The notes under the pieces were generated by a model. It did not search any database and was not told where the DNA came from. It saw nothing but the letters and a program-made list of their open reading frames with translations. Positions 36,213 to 44,251 of a DNA stretch of 49,114 nt are shown piece by piece (the stretch's first letter is position 1; each line of letters starts with the position of its first letter). A program made the position numbers and the translations under genes. Origin of the DNA: Comamonadaceae bacterium (GTDB lineage Bacteria; Pseudomonadota; Gammaproteobacteria; Burkholderiales; Burkholderiaceae_C); the NCBI GenBank assembly GCA_947451385.1, contig CANFYZ010000020.1, forward strand, positions 1-49,114, read 5' to 3'.

Positions 36213-36818
36213 ATGACCGTCTACGTCATTGATGACCACCCTCTCATGCGCGATGCGATCACCATGTTGGTCCACCGTGTTCGCCCCGGCCTGAAAGTTG
36301 TCTCAGTGCCCAAACTCAATGTGCTCGATTCCACTGTCGAAAGACAAGGCGCGCCCGAGCTGTTTTGTTTGGACTTGAAACTGCCAGACACCTTGGGCCT
36401 TTCAGGATTGCACGCCATCAAGGCCAAATACCCCGATGTGCCCTTGGTGATCGTGACGGGTTCTGAGGCCAGCGACTATGAAGCCACCTGCCTCGAAGCC
36501 GGTGCCGACTTGTTCCTGGAAAAAGCCAGCAACCCCAACGTCATCATTGAAGGCCTGCGCAGCCTGCTGCCGGCAGACGAAGCGGTAGCGGCCTCCGAAG
36601 AAGCCTCTCCCGCAGCGCCGACCAAATTGTCGAAGCGTCAAAAGCAATTGATCTTGATGCTGGACCAAGGCCTGAGCAACCGCGATATTGCTGAAAAACT
36701 GAGCATCAGCGAACACACCGTCAAGGTCCATTTTTGGCGACTCTTCCGCCGGCTGGGTGTGAACAGCCGAACCCAGGCGCTGCACTTTGCACGCACCAAC
36801 GGCTGGTTGGGGATTTAA
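36213..36818 (+). CDS. NarL/FixJ-type response regulator (orphan)
   Basis: 201 residues. A receiver domain with the acidic pair Asp7/Asp8 (YVIDDHPLMRD), phospho-acceptor Asp54 (FCLDLKLPDT), the switch threonine in VIVTGSE and the conserved lysine in FLEKA. An alanine-rich linker follows, then a C-terminal LuxR helix-turn-helix (LSKRQKQLILMLDQGLSNRDIAEKLSISEHTVKVH). Receiver and output domains both look functional. No histidine kinase is encoded nearby, so its partner must lie elsewhere. Target genes unknown; a bidirectional terminator separates it from the next gene. Confidence 0.88.
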   Translation: MTVYVIDDHPLMRDAITMLVHRVRPGLKVVSVPKLNVLDSTVERQGAPELFCLDLKLPDTLGLSGLHAIKAKYPDVPLVIVTGSEASDYEATCLEAGADLFLEKASNPNVIIEGLRSLLPADEAVAASEEASPAAPTKLSKRQKQLILMLDQGLSNRDIAEKLSISEHTVKVHFWRLFRRLGVNSRTQALHFARTNGWLGI

Positions 36819-36819
36819 C

Positions 36820-36847
36820 AAAAAGGGGCTTGAAAGCCCCTTTTTTT
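36820..36847. terminator. Bidirectional Rho-independent terminator
   Basis: AAAAAGGGGCT pairs with AGCCCCTTTTT around a short loop, with A-run before and T-run after, so it can stop transcripts from both the response regulator (plus) and the small lipoprotein (minus). Confidence 0.9.
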
Positions 36848-36851
36848 GCAC

Positions 36852-37010
36852 TTACTTTTTCTTGTTGACGATGTCGGGGGTCACGGCATCCAGCACATTC
36901 ACGGCTGTTTTGGCGCCGTACACAACGGCCGATCCTGCGGCATCGGCAATGGCCAACACCGTGCACGCCTGTAAATTCATCAGCAGAATCAAGGTGAATA
37001 AAAGCTTCAT
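36852..37010 (-). CDS. Very small lipoprotein, 52 aa
   Basis: A lipoprotein signal (MKLLFTLILLMNLQAC) with cysteine at residue 16, then a short mature part (TVLAIADAAGSAVVYGAKTA, VNVLDAVTPDIVNKKK) containing a small-residue helix and a lysine tail. GGAAACC lies just upstream of ATG 37010. The longer open frame upstream of this ATG is the antisense of fabG and is not used. Similar tiny lipoproteins with alternating alanine/valine helices occur widely in proteobacteria, with no known job. A good terminator follows. Confidence 0.65.
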   Translation of the reverse strand: MKLLFTLILLMNLQACTVLAIADAAGSAVVYGAKTAVNVLDAVTPDIVNKKK

Positions 37011-37087
37011 AAGGTTTCCATAAAATGATTTGCCGGACCGCGGGGATTCTATACACCGCCAAGGCCCTCTTTCCACCTGGCAAAATT

Positions 37088-37123
37088 TGTCACTTGACAG
37101 TTGTGTATGGAAAAACGCAAGAT
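37088..37123 (+). promoter_or_regulatory. Promoter and possible operator for the beta-oxidation/monooxygenase cluster
   Basis: A perfect TTGACA (37094-37099) is followed 18 bp later by CAAGAT (37118-37123), a poor -10. The -35 overlaps a small inverted repeat TGTCA-CT-TGACA (37088-37099) that could bind a regulator. The start codon of the first gene is 54 bp downstream. Confidence 0.4.
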
Positions 37124-37176
37124 CGTATGTTGAGGGCGCCTCACGGGGGTGCCCACAGTTGATGGAATGAAGCTGA

Positions 37177-38586
37177 ATGAGTGACTCGTATTTGAATTTT
37201 GCCAACTCCCCCATGGGCGCCAAACTGGCCGGTGCCTTGGGCCTGCCCAAGCCTTGGGTGCTGGAGCGCTTCGAACCTGGGCAAGCCGTGGTCCAGGGCA
37301 CGGTGTTGGTGGGGGGCACAGCCCAATCGGCCTTGCTCACCCCGCTGGCCCAGGCTTTCAAATCGATGGCGGCGCCCGCCTTGGCCCACCGCCAATTGCC
37401 CCAATGGATGGGCTTGGCCAACTCGGCGGGCTTGATGACCGGTCGCTGGGGGATTGAAGACCAAGCAGGCGAAAAGGTCAAAGCGCTGGTGTTCGATGCC
37501 ACCGGACTGACCGACAGCAGCCAATCGACGGCGCTGTACGAATTTTTTCACGATACGGCGCGTTCGATCTTGCCCTGTGGCCGCGTGATCGTGCTCGGCC
37601 GCCCGCCTGAACACTGTGCCTCCCCTCGCCAAGCCACGGTTCAACGCGCCTTAGAAGGCCTGACCCGTTCGCTGGCCAAAGAGCTGAAAAAAGCCATCAC
37701 GGTGCAACTGGTTTATGTGGCAGAGGGCGCTGAAGGGCAATTGGAATCGACTTTGCGCTTTTTGCTTTCGCCTCGAAGCGCCTATGTTTCTGGCCAAGTG
37801 ATTCGTGTCAGCTCGGCCGTTGACGCTGCCGCGCAGCCGGCCGACTGGGCGCACCCCTTGGCGGGTAAAAAAGTCTTGGTCACCGGCGCATCGCGTGGCA
37901 TTGGCGCGTCCATTGCCGAGGTCATGGCGCGCGAAGGCGCTCATGTGATTTGCTTGGATGTGCCGCAAGCGCAAGACGCTTTGAACGCCATCGCGCAGCA
38001 GGTGTCGGGGCGGGCCATCGCCTTGGACATCGGCGCCCCGGATGCGCCCCAGCAATTGGCCGACGCGGCCTTGGCCGATGGCGGCTGGGACGTGATCGTG
38101 CACAACGCAGGCATCACCCGCGACAAAACCATTGCCAACATGAAACCCCATTTTTGGGAGATGGTGGTGAACGTGAACCTGTCCACCCAGGAGCGCATCA
38201 ACGAGGCGCTGGTGGCATCCGGTGCGCTCCAGTCCGGCGCCCGTATCGTCTGCGTCTCGTCCATCTCGGGCATTGCCGGCAATGTGGGGCAAACCAATTA
38301 CGCCCTGTCCAAAGCCGGTGTGGTGGGCATGGTGCAGAGCATGGCGCCGCCATTGGCCAAGTTGGGCATCACCATCAATGCGGTGGCGCCAGGCTTCATT
38401 GAAACCGCCATGACCGCTGCCGTGCCCTTTGCCCTGCGCGAAGCCGGACGTCGCATGAACTCATTGAGCCAAGGTGGCCTGCCGCAAGATGTGGCTGAAG
38501 CCATCTGCTGGTTCGCCTCGCCCGCGTCCGGCGGTGTCACCGGCAATGTGGTGCGCGTGTGCGGACAAAGCATCATGGGGGCTTGA
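37177..38586 (+). CDS. FabG4-type high-molecular-weight 3-oxoacyl-(ACP/CoA) reductase
   Basis: 469 residues, about twice the usual FabG size. An N-terminal flavodoxin-like domain (about 1-220, without cofactor motif) precedes a complete SDR domain: VLVTGASRGIGASIAEVMARE for NAD(P) binding, HNAGITRDKTIANMKP, and the catalytic Ser and YxxxK in SSISG…NYALSK. This is the architecture of mycobacterial FabG4, which uses NADH and prefers acyl-CoA substrates. As the first gene of the cluster it should do the 3-hydroxyacyl-CoA dehydrogenase step of beta-oxidation. maoC follows after 3 bp. Confidence 0.87.
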   Translation: MSDSYLNFANSPMGAKLAGALGLPKPWVLERFEPGQAVVQGTVLVGGTAQSALLTPLAQAFKSMAAPALAHRQLPQWMGLANSAGLMTGRWGIEDQAGEKVKALVFDATGLTDSSQSTALYEFFHDTARSILPCGRVIVLGRPPEHCASPRQATVQRALEGLTRSLAKELKKAITVQLVYVAEGAEGQLESTLRFLLSPRSAYVSGQVIRVSSAVDAAAQPADWAHPLAGKKVLVTGASRGIGASIAEVMAREGAHVICLDVPQAQDALNAIAQQVSGRAIALDIGAPDAPQQLADAALADGGWDVIVHNAGITRDKTIANMKPHFWEMVVNVNLSTQERINEALVASGALQSGARIVCVSSISGIAGNVGQTNYALSKAGVVGMVQSMAPPLAKLGITINAVAPGFIETAMTAAVPFALREAGRRMNSLSQGGLPQDVAEAICWFASPASGGVTGNVVRVCGQSIMGA

Positions 38587-38589
38587 GGG

Positions 38590-39507
38590 ATGAACTCCCC
38601 CATCACCCCGGCCCCTGTCATTGAAATGGGCCCAACCCCGGGCACTTGGGCCAGCTTGGCCGGGGTGCTCAAAGCCAGCCGGAAACGGCCAGGCCGCATT
38701 GAAGCCCTGCCGCCGGTGTGCTTTGTCCGCCCCAACGTGGCGTTGGAGGCCGCAGACATGGCCGCCTATGCCCAGGTGTGTGGCCACCCACCCGAACAAG
38801 GCGTGCCACTGCTGTATCCGCAGATGCTCACCTTTCCGCTGGCCATGGCCTATTTTGCGTCGGCGTATTGCCCCTGGCCGGCCTTGGGCACGGTGCACTT
38901 GGCCAACCACGTGCAACAACACATGCCCCTGCAATCGGGTGATGTGTTGCGCGTGGAGCTGCGTCCAGGCCCATTGCAAGCGCATGAAAAAGGCCAGGTG
39001 TTCGCCCTGCAGTTCCAAATTTGGAAAGACCACACCCTGGCCTGGGAAGCCACACAAACCCTGCTGCGCCTGGGCATTCCCCAGCCCAGCGGGCCGGCCT
39101 ATGTCAGCGCCCTGCAGCATGAACAACCGCTTTCGCTGCAAACCCGTTTCAAGGCTGACGCCAATATCGGTCGCCGCTATGGCCGCGTCTCTGGCGACCT
39201 GAACCCCATCCATCTCAGCGCGCTGTCGGCCAAGCTGTTTGGCTTTCGCCGCGCCATTGCACACGGCATGTGGACCCAGGCGCGCGCCCTGGCCGCCATG
39301 TTGCCGCGAGGGCCGCTGGCCCAGGCTGAGGTGCACGTCGAATTCAAAACGCCTTTGTATTTACCCGCGCGTCCCACCTTGTGGAGCACGCGCGCGGTGC
39401 AAGGCGCCTGGCCTCACAACGCGGTATTTGAAGTACGCAACGCCCAAGGCGACAAGCCCCACCTGCGCGCCAGTTTGAGCTACCGCCTGAGTGATCCGCT
39501 GAGCTGA
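38590..39507 (+). CDS. MaoC-family (R)-enoyl-CoA hydratase, double hot-dog
   Basis: 305 residues in two hot-dog halves. The C-terminal half carries the hydratase-2 motif YGRVSGDLNPIHLSALSAKL with catalytic Asp203 and His208, followed by GFRRAIAHGMW. It hydrates trans-2-enoyl-CoA to the (R)-3-hydroxyacyl-CoA, which suits an adjacent SDR reductase better than the classical L-specific FadB. Starts 3 bp after the reductase, clearly one transcript; 40 bp to the thiolase. Confidence 0.87.
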   Translation: MNSPITPAPVIEMGPTPGTWASLAGVLKASRKRPGRIEALPPVCFVRPNVALEAADMAAYAQVCGHPPEQGVPLLYPQMLTFPLAMAYFASAYCPWPALGTVHLANHVQQHMPLQSGDVLRVELRPGPLQAHEKGQVFALQFQIWKDHTLAWEATQTLLRLGIPQPSGPAYVSALQHEQPLSLQTRFKADANIGRRYGRVSGDLNPIHLSALSAKLFGFRRAIAHGMWTQARALAAMLPRGPLAQAEVHVEFKTPLYLPARPTLWSTRAVQGAWPHNAVFEVRNAQGDKPHLRASLSYRLSDPLS

Positions 39508-39547
39508 CCCCTGGCCTGAACTCTTTGAAGTCTTTGATCGGCACACC

Positions 39548-40852
39548 ATGACCCTGTCTTTATTCCCCACGGTTCGCCGCGTCGCTATTTTGGGGGGCAA
39601 CCGAATCCCATTTGCCCGCTCCAACAGCGTCTACGCCAAAGCGTCTAACCAAGTCATGCTCACTTCGACCTTGCAAGGCTTGGTCGACCGCTTCAACCTG
39701 CACGGCCAGCGATTGGGCGAAGTGGTGGGCGGCGCGGTGATGAAGCACTCGCGCGACTTCAATCTGGTGCGTGAATCGGTGCTCTCCACCAGCCTGGCAC
39801 CCGAAACCCCGGCCTTTGACATTCAACAAGCCTGCGGCACCGGTCTTGAAGCAGCCATGCTGGTGGCCAACAAAATTGCCTTGGGTCATATCGAGTGCGG
39901 CATTGCGGGGGGCGTGGACACCACGTCGGATGCGCCCATGGGCTTGAACGAAAAGCTGCGCAAAATTCTGTTGCAAGTGAACCGCGCCAAAACCGTGGGT
40001 CAGCGCCTGGCGGCCCTGAGCCAAGTGCGGCCACCCATGCTGCTGCAACCCGCGCTGCCGCGCAATGGCGAACCGCGCACGGGGCTGTCCATGGGGGAGC
40101 ATTGCGAGTTGATGGCCCAAGAGTGGGGCATCTTGCGTGAAGCGCAAGACGAGCTGGCCTGGCTCAGCCACCAGAACTTGGCGCGCGCTTACCAAGATGG
40201 TTTTTTCACCGACCTGATGACCCCCTTCCAAGGGGTCAGCCAAGACACCAATTTGCGCGGCGATCTGAGTCTGGACAAACTGCGCAGCCTGAAACCCTGC
40301 TTTGACAAAAAAGTGCGCCCCGAGCAAGGTACGCTGACCCCCGGCAACTCCACCCCCCTGACCGACGGCGCCTCCGCCGTCTTGCTGGCCAGCGAAGAAT
40401 GGGCGGCGGCGCGCGGCTTGCCCGTCTTGGCTTACCTGAGCTTCAGCGAAGTGGCGGCGGTGGATTTTTTCAAACAAAAAGAAGGTCTGCTGATGGCCCC
40501 CGCCTATGCGGTGCCGCGCATGTTGGCACGCGCGCAACTTCGGTTACAAGACTTCGATTTCTACGAAATTCATGAAGCCTTTGCCGCCCAAGTGCTGTGC
40601 ACGCTCAAAGCCTGGGAAGACCCGGTGTTTTGCCAAACCCGACTCGGTTTGGACCACCCTTTGGGCGCCATTGATCGCAGCAAACTCAATGTCCATGGCA
40701 GCTCCTTGGCGGCCGGTCACCCCTTTGCGGCCACGGGCGGTCGCATCGTCGCCACCCTGGCCAAAATGTTGGCGCAAAAAGGCGCTGGTCGCGGCCTGAT
40801 TTCGATCTGTGCCGCAGGCGGCCAAGGCGTGGTCGCCATCCTCGAACGTTGA
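39548..40852 (+). CDS. Acetyl-CoA C-acyltransferase (FadI-like thiolase)
   Basis: 434 residues. Cleaves 3-oxoacyl-CoA with CoA to give acetyl-CoA. Nucleophilic Cys96 in QQACGTGLEA, HEAFAAQVLCTL, the glycine-rich NVHGSSLAAGHPFAATGG and the final base cysteine in CAAGGQG are present. Its length and the insert between the halves resemble FadI (anaerobic/long-chain type) more than FadA. Followed by the acyl-CoA dehydrogenase after 25 bp. Confidence 0.9.
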   Translation: MTLSLFPTVRRVAILGGNRIPFARSNSVYAKASNQVMLTSTLQGLVDRFNLHGQRLGEVVGGAVMKHSRDFNLVRESVLSTSLAPETPAFDIQQACGTGLEAAMLVANKIALGHIECGIAGGVDTTSDAPMGLNEKLRKILLQVNRAKTVGQRLAALSQVRPPMLLQPALPRNGEPRTGLSMGEHCELMAQEWGILREAQDELAWLSHQNLARAYQDGFFTDLMTPFQGVSQDTNLRGDLSLDKLRSLKPCFDKKVRPEQGTLTPGNSTPLTDGASAVLLASEEWAAARGLPVLAYLSFSEVAAVDFFKQKEGLLMAPAYAVPRMLARAQLRLQDFDFYEIHEAFAAQVLCTLKAWEDPVFCQTRLGLDHPLGAIDRSKLNVHGSSLAAGHPFAATGGRIVATLAKMLAQKGAGRGLISICAAGGQGVVAILER

Positions 40853-40877
40853 AACCCTCTCCCTTCCGGCAAAACCC

Positions 40878-42713
40878 ATGATCCCCTACAAAGCTCCCCT
40901 GCGCGACATGCGCTTTCTGTTGAATGAAGTGCTGGACTTTCCGGCGCATTACGCCGCCTTGCCCAATGGCCACGACGCCGACACCGACACCGTGAACGCC
41001 ATTTTGGAAGGCGCAGCGCAACTCTGTGAAGACGTGCTCGCCCCGTTGAATCAATCTGGCGACCTGGAAGGCTGTCACTTCAACCAAGGCGTGGTGACCA
41101 CGCCGAAGGGCTTCAAAGAAGCCTACCAACAATTTCAAGCAGGCGCATGGCAAAGCCTCTCGTTCCCCGCTGAATTGGGTGGCCAGGGTTTGCCGGCCTC
41201 GCTCAATTTGTTCAAGTCCGAAATGATGGGCACGGCCAACTGGTCGTTCTCGATGTACCCGGGCCTGAGCATGGGCTGCATCAACACCTTGCTGCGCTAT
41301 GGCACAGCGGTGCAAAAACAACTGTATTTGCCCAAGCTGATCTCGGCTGAATGGTCAGGCACCATGTGCTTGACCGAGCCCCACTGCGGCACCGACCTGG
41401 CGCAAATCACCACCAAAGCGGTGCCCCAAGCAGACGGCAGCTACGCCCTGACGGGCACCAAAATTTTCATCTCCGCCGGCGAGCATGACCTGACAGACAA
41501 CATCGTGCACATTGTCTTGGCAAGGTTGCCGGATGCCCCCGAGGGCACACGCGGCATCTCGCTGTTCGTGGTTCCCAAGTTCAAGGTTGTGGCGGACGAG
41601 AGTGGCCACGGCGTCATGGCCGAGCGCAACGGCGTGCATTGCGGCTCGATTGAACACAAGATGGGGATTCGCGCCTCGGCCACCGCCTTGCTCAATTTTG
41701 ATGCAGCCCAAGGTCACATGATTTTTGAGCCGAATCAAGGCCTGGAAGCGATGTTCACCTTCATGAACACCGCGCGCATCGGCACCGCAGTGCAAGGCGT
41801 TTGCCATGCTGAAGCAGCGTTTCAAGGGGCCTTGCCTTATGCCCTCGAGCGCCGCTCCATGCGCGCTTTGTCGGGCAAAAAAGAACCCGAACACAAAGCC
41901 GATGCCTTGATCTGGCACCCCGATGTGCGGCGCATGCTGCTGACGCAAAAAGCCATTGCCGAAGGCGGTCGTCACATGATCTACGAAGCGCTCAAAATTG
42001 CCGACCACATGTTCCACGCCAGCACGGTGGGAGATGAGGACCGGTACCAAAAGTTCGATACCGAATTGGGATTTTTCACCCCCATTCTGAAAGGCTTTTT
42101 GACCGAGCTGGGCCTGGAAGCGGCCAATTTGGGCATTCAGGTATTTGGCGGTCACGGCTACATTCAAGAGCACGGCATGGAGCAAAACGTGCGCGATGCA
42201 CGCATCGCCACGCTGTACGAAGGCACCACCGGCATCCAGGCGCTGGACCTGTTGGGCCGCAAAGTCTTGCTGGGCTCCAAAGGCCAGTGCGTGCGCGACT
42301 ACACCGGCAAGATGCTGCAGTTTGCAAGGCCCCATTTGCTGCAAGGCGGGGTCAAAGGGTCGATGGCCCGCCGCTTGGCTTGGCTGGCCGCAGAATGGAA
42401 TTGGATGACCTTGGCCATCATGCTGCGCGCGCCCAATGACAGAGAACTGGTGGGTGCCGCCAGCGTCGACTACATGATGTACAGCGGCTACGTCATGATG
42501 GCTTACAGCTGGGCACAACAAGCGGCGCAAGCCACCGATCTTCTGGCCAACCGGCAAGGTGCGGAGTCGGCCGACTTTTACCGCGCCAAGATCCAAACCG
42601 CTGAGTTCTACTTTGCCCGTTTGCTGCCCCGTGCCCAAGCCCACCGCAAAGCGGCTTTGGCCTCGACCCGGTCGGTGATGCAGTTGGACAAAGACCACTT
42701 CGCTTTTTCATAA
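40878..42713 (+). CDS. Large acyl-CoA dehydrogenase (FadE5-type, ~611 aa)
   Basis: 611 residues from ATG 40878. First step of beta-oxidation, introducing the 2,3-double bond with FAD. It has the FPAELGGQGLP and MCLTEPHCGTDLAQI signatures, FISAGEHDLTDNIVH, and the catalytic glutamate in LYEGTTGIQALDLLGRK. An extra C-terminal domain of about 150 residues marks the long FadE5-like subgroup that handles a wide range of chain lengths. An upstream in-frame start lies inside the thiolase gene and is rejected. Seven bases before the monooxygenase. Confidence 0.92.
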   Translation: MIPYKAPLRDMRFLLNEVLDFPAHYAALPNGHDADTDTVNAILEGAAQLCEDVLAPLNQSGDLEGCHFNQGVVTTPKGFKEAYQQFQAGAWQSLSFPAELGGQGLPASLNLFKSEMMGTANWSFSMYPGLSMGCINTLLRYGTAVQKQLYLPKLISAEWSGTMCLTEPHCGTDLAQITTKAVPQADGSYALTGTKIFISAGEHDLTDNIVHIVLARLPDAPEGTRGISLFVVPKFKVVADESGHGVMAERNGVHCGSIEHKMGIRASATALLNFDAAQGHMIFEPNQGLEAMFTFMNTARIGTAVQGVCHAEAAFQGALPYALERRSMRALSGKKEPEHKADALIWHPDVRRMLLTQKAIAEGGRHMIYEALKIADHMFHASTVGDEDRYQKFDTELGFFTPILKGFLTELGLEAANLGIQVFGGHGYIQEHGMEQNVRDARIATLYEGTTGIQALDLLGRKVLLGSKGQCVRDYTGKMLQFARPHLLQGGVKGSMARRLAWLAAEWNWMTLAIMLRAPNDRELVGAASVDYMMYSGYVMMAYSWAQQAAQATDLLANRQGAESADFYRAKIQTAEFYFARLLPRAQAHRKAALASTRSVMQLDKDHFAFS

Positions 42714-42720
42714 GCCCTGT

Positions 42721-44241
42721 ATGCCCGCTGCAGCGTCGGACGCCACGCCCAGTTCCGCAGAAGCGACAGCCTGCGCTGACGCCCATCTGTTCGAGGTGAT
42801 TGTGGTGGGCGCGGGCTTTGCCGGCGTCGGCGCGGCCATTGCGTTGCAGCAAATGGGCGCCGATTATCTGGTGCTCGAAAAGGCCAGCGAAATCGGTGGC
42901 GTCTGGCGTGACAACACCTACCCCGATTGCGGCTGCGACGTCCCAGCCGCGCTCTACTCCTACAGCTTTGCAGCCAACCCGCACTGGACGCGGCTGTTTG
43001 CCAAGCAAGCAGAGATCAAAGACTACACGCTGAACACCGCACGCCAGTTCCAGGTGCTGGAGCGCGTCCGACTGAACACAGAAATGCACCAGGCGCGCTG
43101 GGACACAGCCACGAGTTGCTGGCACGTGCAGACCCATCAGGGGCTGTTTCGTGCCCGTTTTGTGGTCATGGCCTGCGGCCCCATGCATGTGCCAACCCGA
43201 CCGGCCATTCGCGGTTTAGAGACCTTCAGTGGCAGACAATTCCACTCCTCGCAATGGGACCACGGTTGCAATCTCACGGGTCAGCGCGTCGCGGTGATCG
43301 GCACCGGGGCTTCGGCGATTCAGTTTGTGCCTGAGATTGCCAAAAAGGTGGCGCACCTCAGCCTGTTTCAACGCACGGCCCCTTGGGTGCTGGCCAAAAT
43401 GGATGCGCCTATTTCAGTGGCATGGCAGCAGCGCTTTGCGCGATTCCCTTGGCTGCAAGCCTGGCTGCGCAAGGCCTTGTACCTGCAATTTGAAATCCTC
43501 AACAGCGGGCTGCGCTACCCCTTTTTTGTCAAGCGACTGCAAAAAGCAGGTTTAAAAAATATGCAGCGCAGCGTCAAAGACCCGGCGCTTCGACAACAAC
43601 TGACCCCGGACTTTGCTTTGGGCTGCAAACGCATCTTGCAGTCCAACAGCTGGTACCGGGCATTGAGTCAACCTCACACCACCGTGTTCAAGGGGGTGCG
43701 TGAAATTGAGGGCCGCAAGATCACCGACAGCGAAGGACAAAGCGCCGAAGTGGATGTGCTGATATTCGCTACCGGCTTTGAGGTGGCCAACCCACCGATC
43801 GGTCAGCACATCATCGGCGCATCGGGTCAGCGCTTGGCCGATCAGTGGCAAGGCTCGCCCCAAGCGTACCTGGGCACCATGGTGGCCGACTGCCCGAACC
43901 TGTTTTTGACCTTTGGCCCCAACCTGTACACCTTCTCCTCCGCGTTTGTGATGATCGAAGCCCAGCTGCAATTTATTCGCTCGGCCTTGCGCACCGCGCG
44001 CGAAAAACAGCTGGCCACCATCGCGGTCAACGCCGCGCAATTGGCGCACTACAACCAACAATTGCAAACAGCTTTGCAGCGCACGGTGTGGAACAGCGGC
44101 TGCGCCAGTTATTTTTTAGACCGCAATGGTCGCAACAGCACCAACTGGCCTTGGACCACTTTTTTTATGCGTTGGCGCTTGCGACGCTTTCGCATCGCCG
44201 AGTTTGATGTGACGTACGCAACACCCCCCACCCGTTCTTGA
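42721..44241 (+). CDS. Baeyer-Villiger-type flavin monooxygenase
   Basis: 506 residues. Two Rossmann motifs: GAGFAGVGAAIAL (about 30-42) for FAD and IGTGASAIQ (about 193-201) for NADPH. Between them is FSGRQFHSSQW (169-179), a full match to the type I Baeyer-Villiger fingerprint FxGxxxHxxxW. The GGVWRDNTYPDCGCDVP segment is typical of cyclohexanone-, phenylacetone- and 4-hydroxyacetophenone-monooxygenases. Expected to insert oxygen next to a ketone, giving an ester or lactone. Sitting inside a beta-oxidation operon, it probably opens or tailors the carbon skeleton before chain degradation. Substrate unknown. Confidence 0.88.
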   Translation: MPAAASDATPSSAEATACADAHLFEVIVVGAGFAGVGAAIALQQMGADYLVLEKASEIGGVWRDNTYPDCGCDVPAALYSYSFAANPHWTRLFAKQAEIKDYTLNTARQFQVLERVRLNTEMHQARWDTATSCWHVQTHQGLFRARFVVMACGPMHVPTRPAIRGLETFSGRQFHSSQWDHGCNLTGQRVAVIGTGASAIQFVPEIAKKVAHLSLFQRTAPWVLAKMDAPISVAWQQRFARFPWLQAWLRKALYLQFEILNSGLRYPFFVKRLQKAGLKNMQRSVKDPALRQQLTPDFALGCKRILQSNSWYRALSQPHTTVFKGVREIEGRKITDSEGQSAEVDVLIFATGFEVANPPIGQHIIGASGQRLADQWQGSPQAYLGTMVADCPNLFLTFGPNLYTFSSAFVMIEAQLQFIRSALRTAREKQLATIAVNAAQLAHYNQQLQTALQRTVWNSGCASYFLDRNGRNSTNWPWTTFFMRWRLRRFRIAEFDVTYATPPTRS

Positions 44242-44251
44242 AAGCGCGCCC

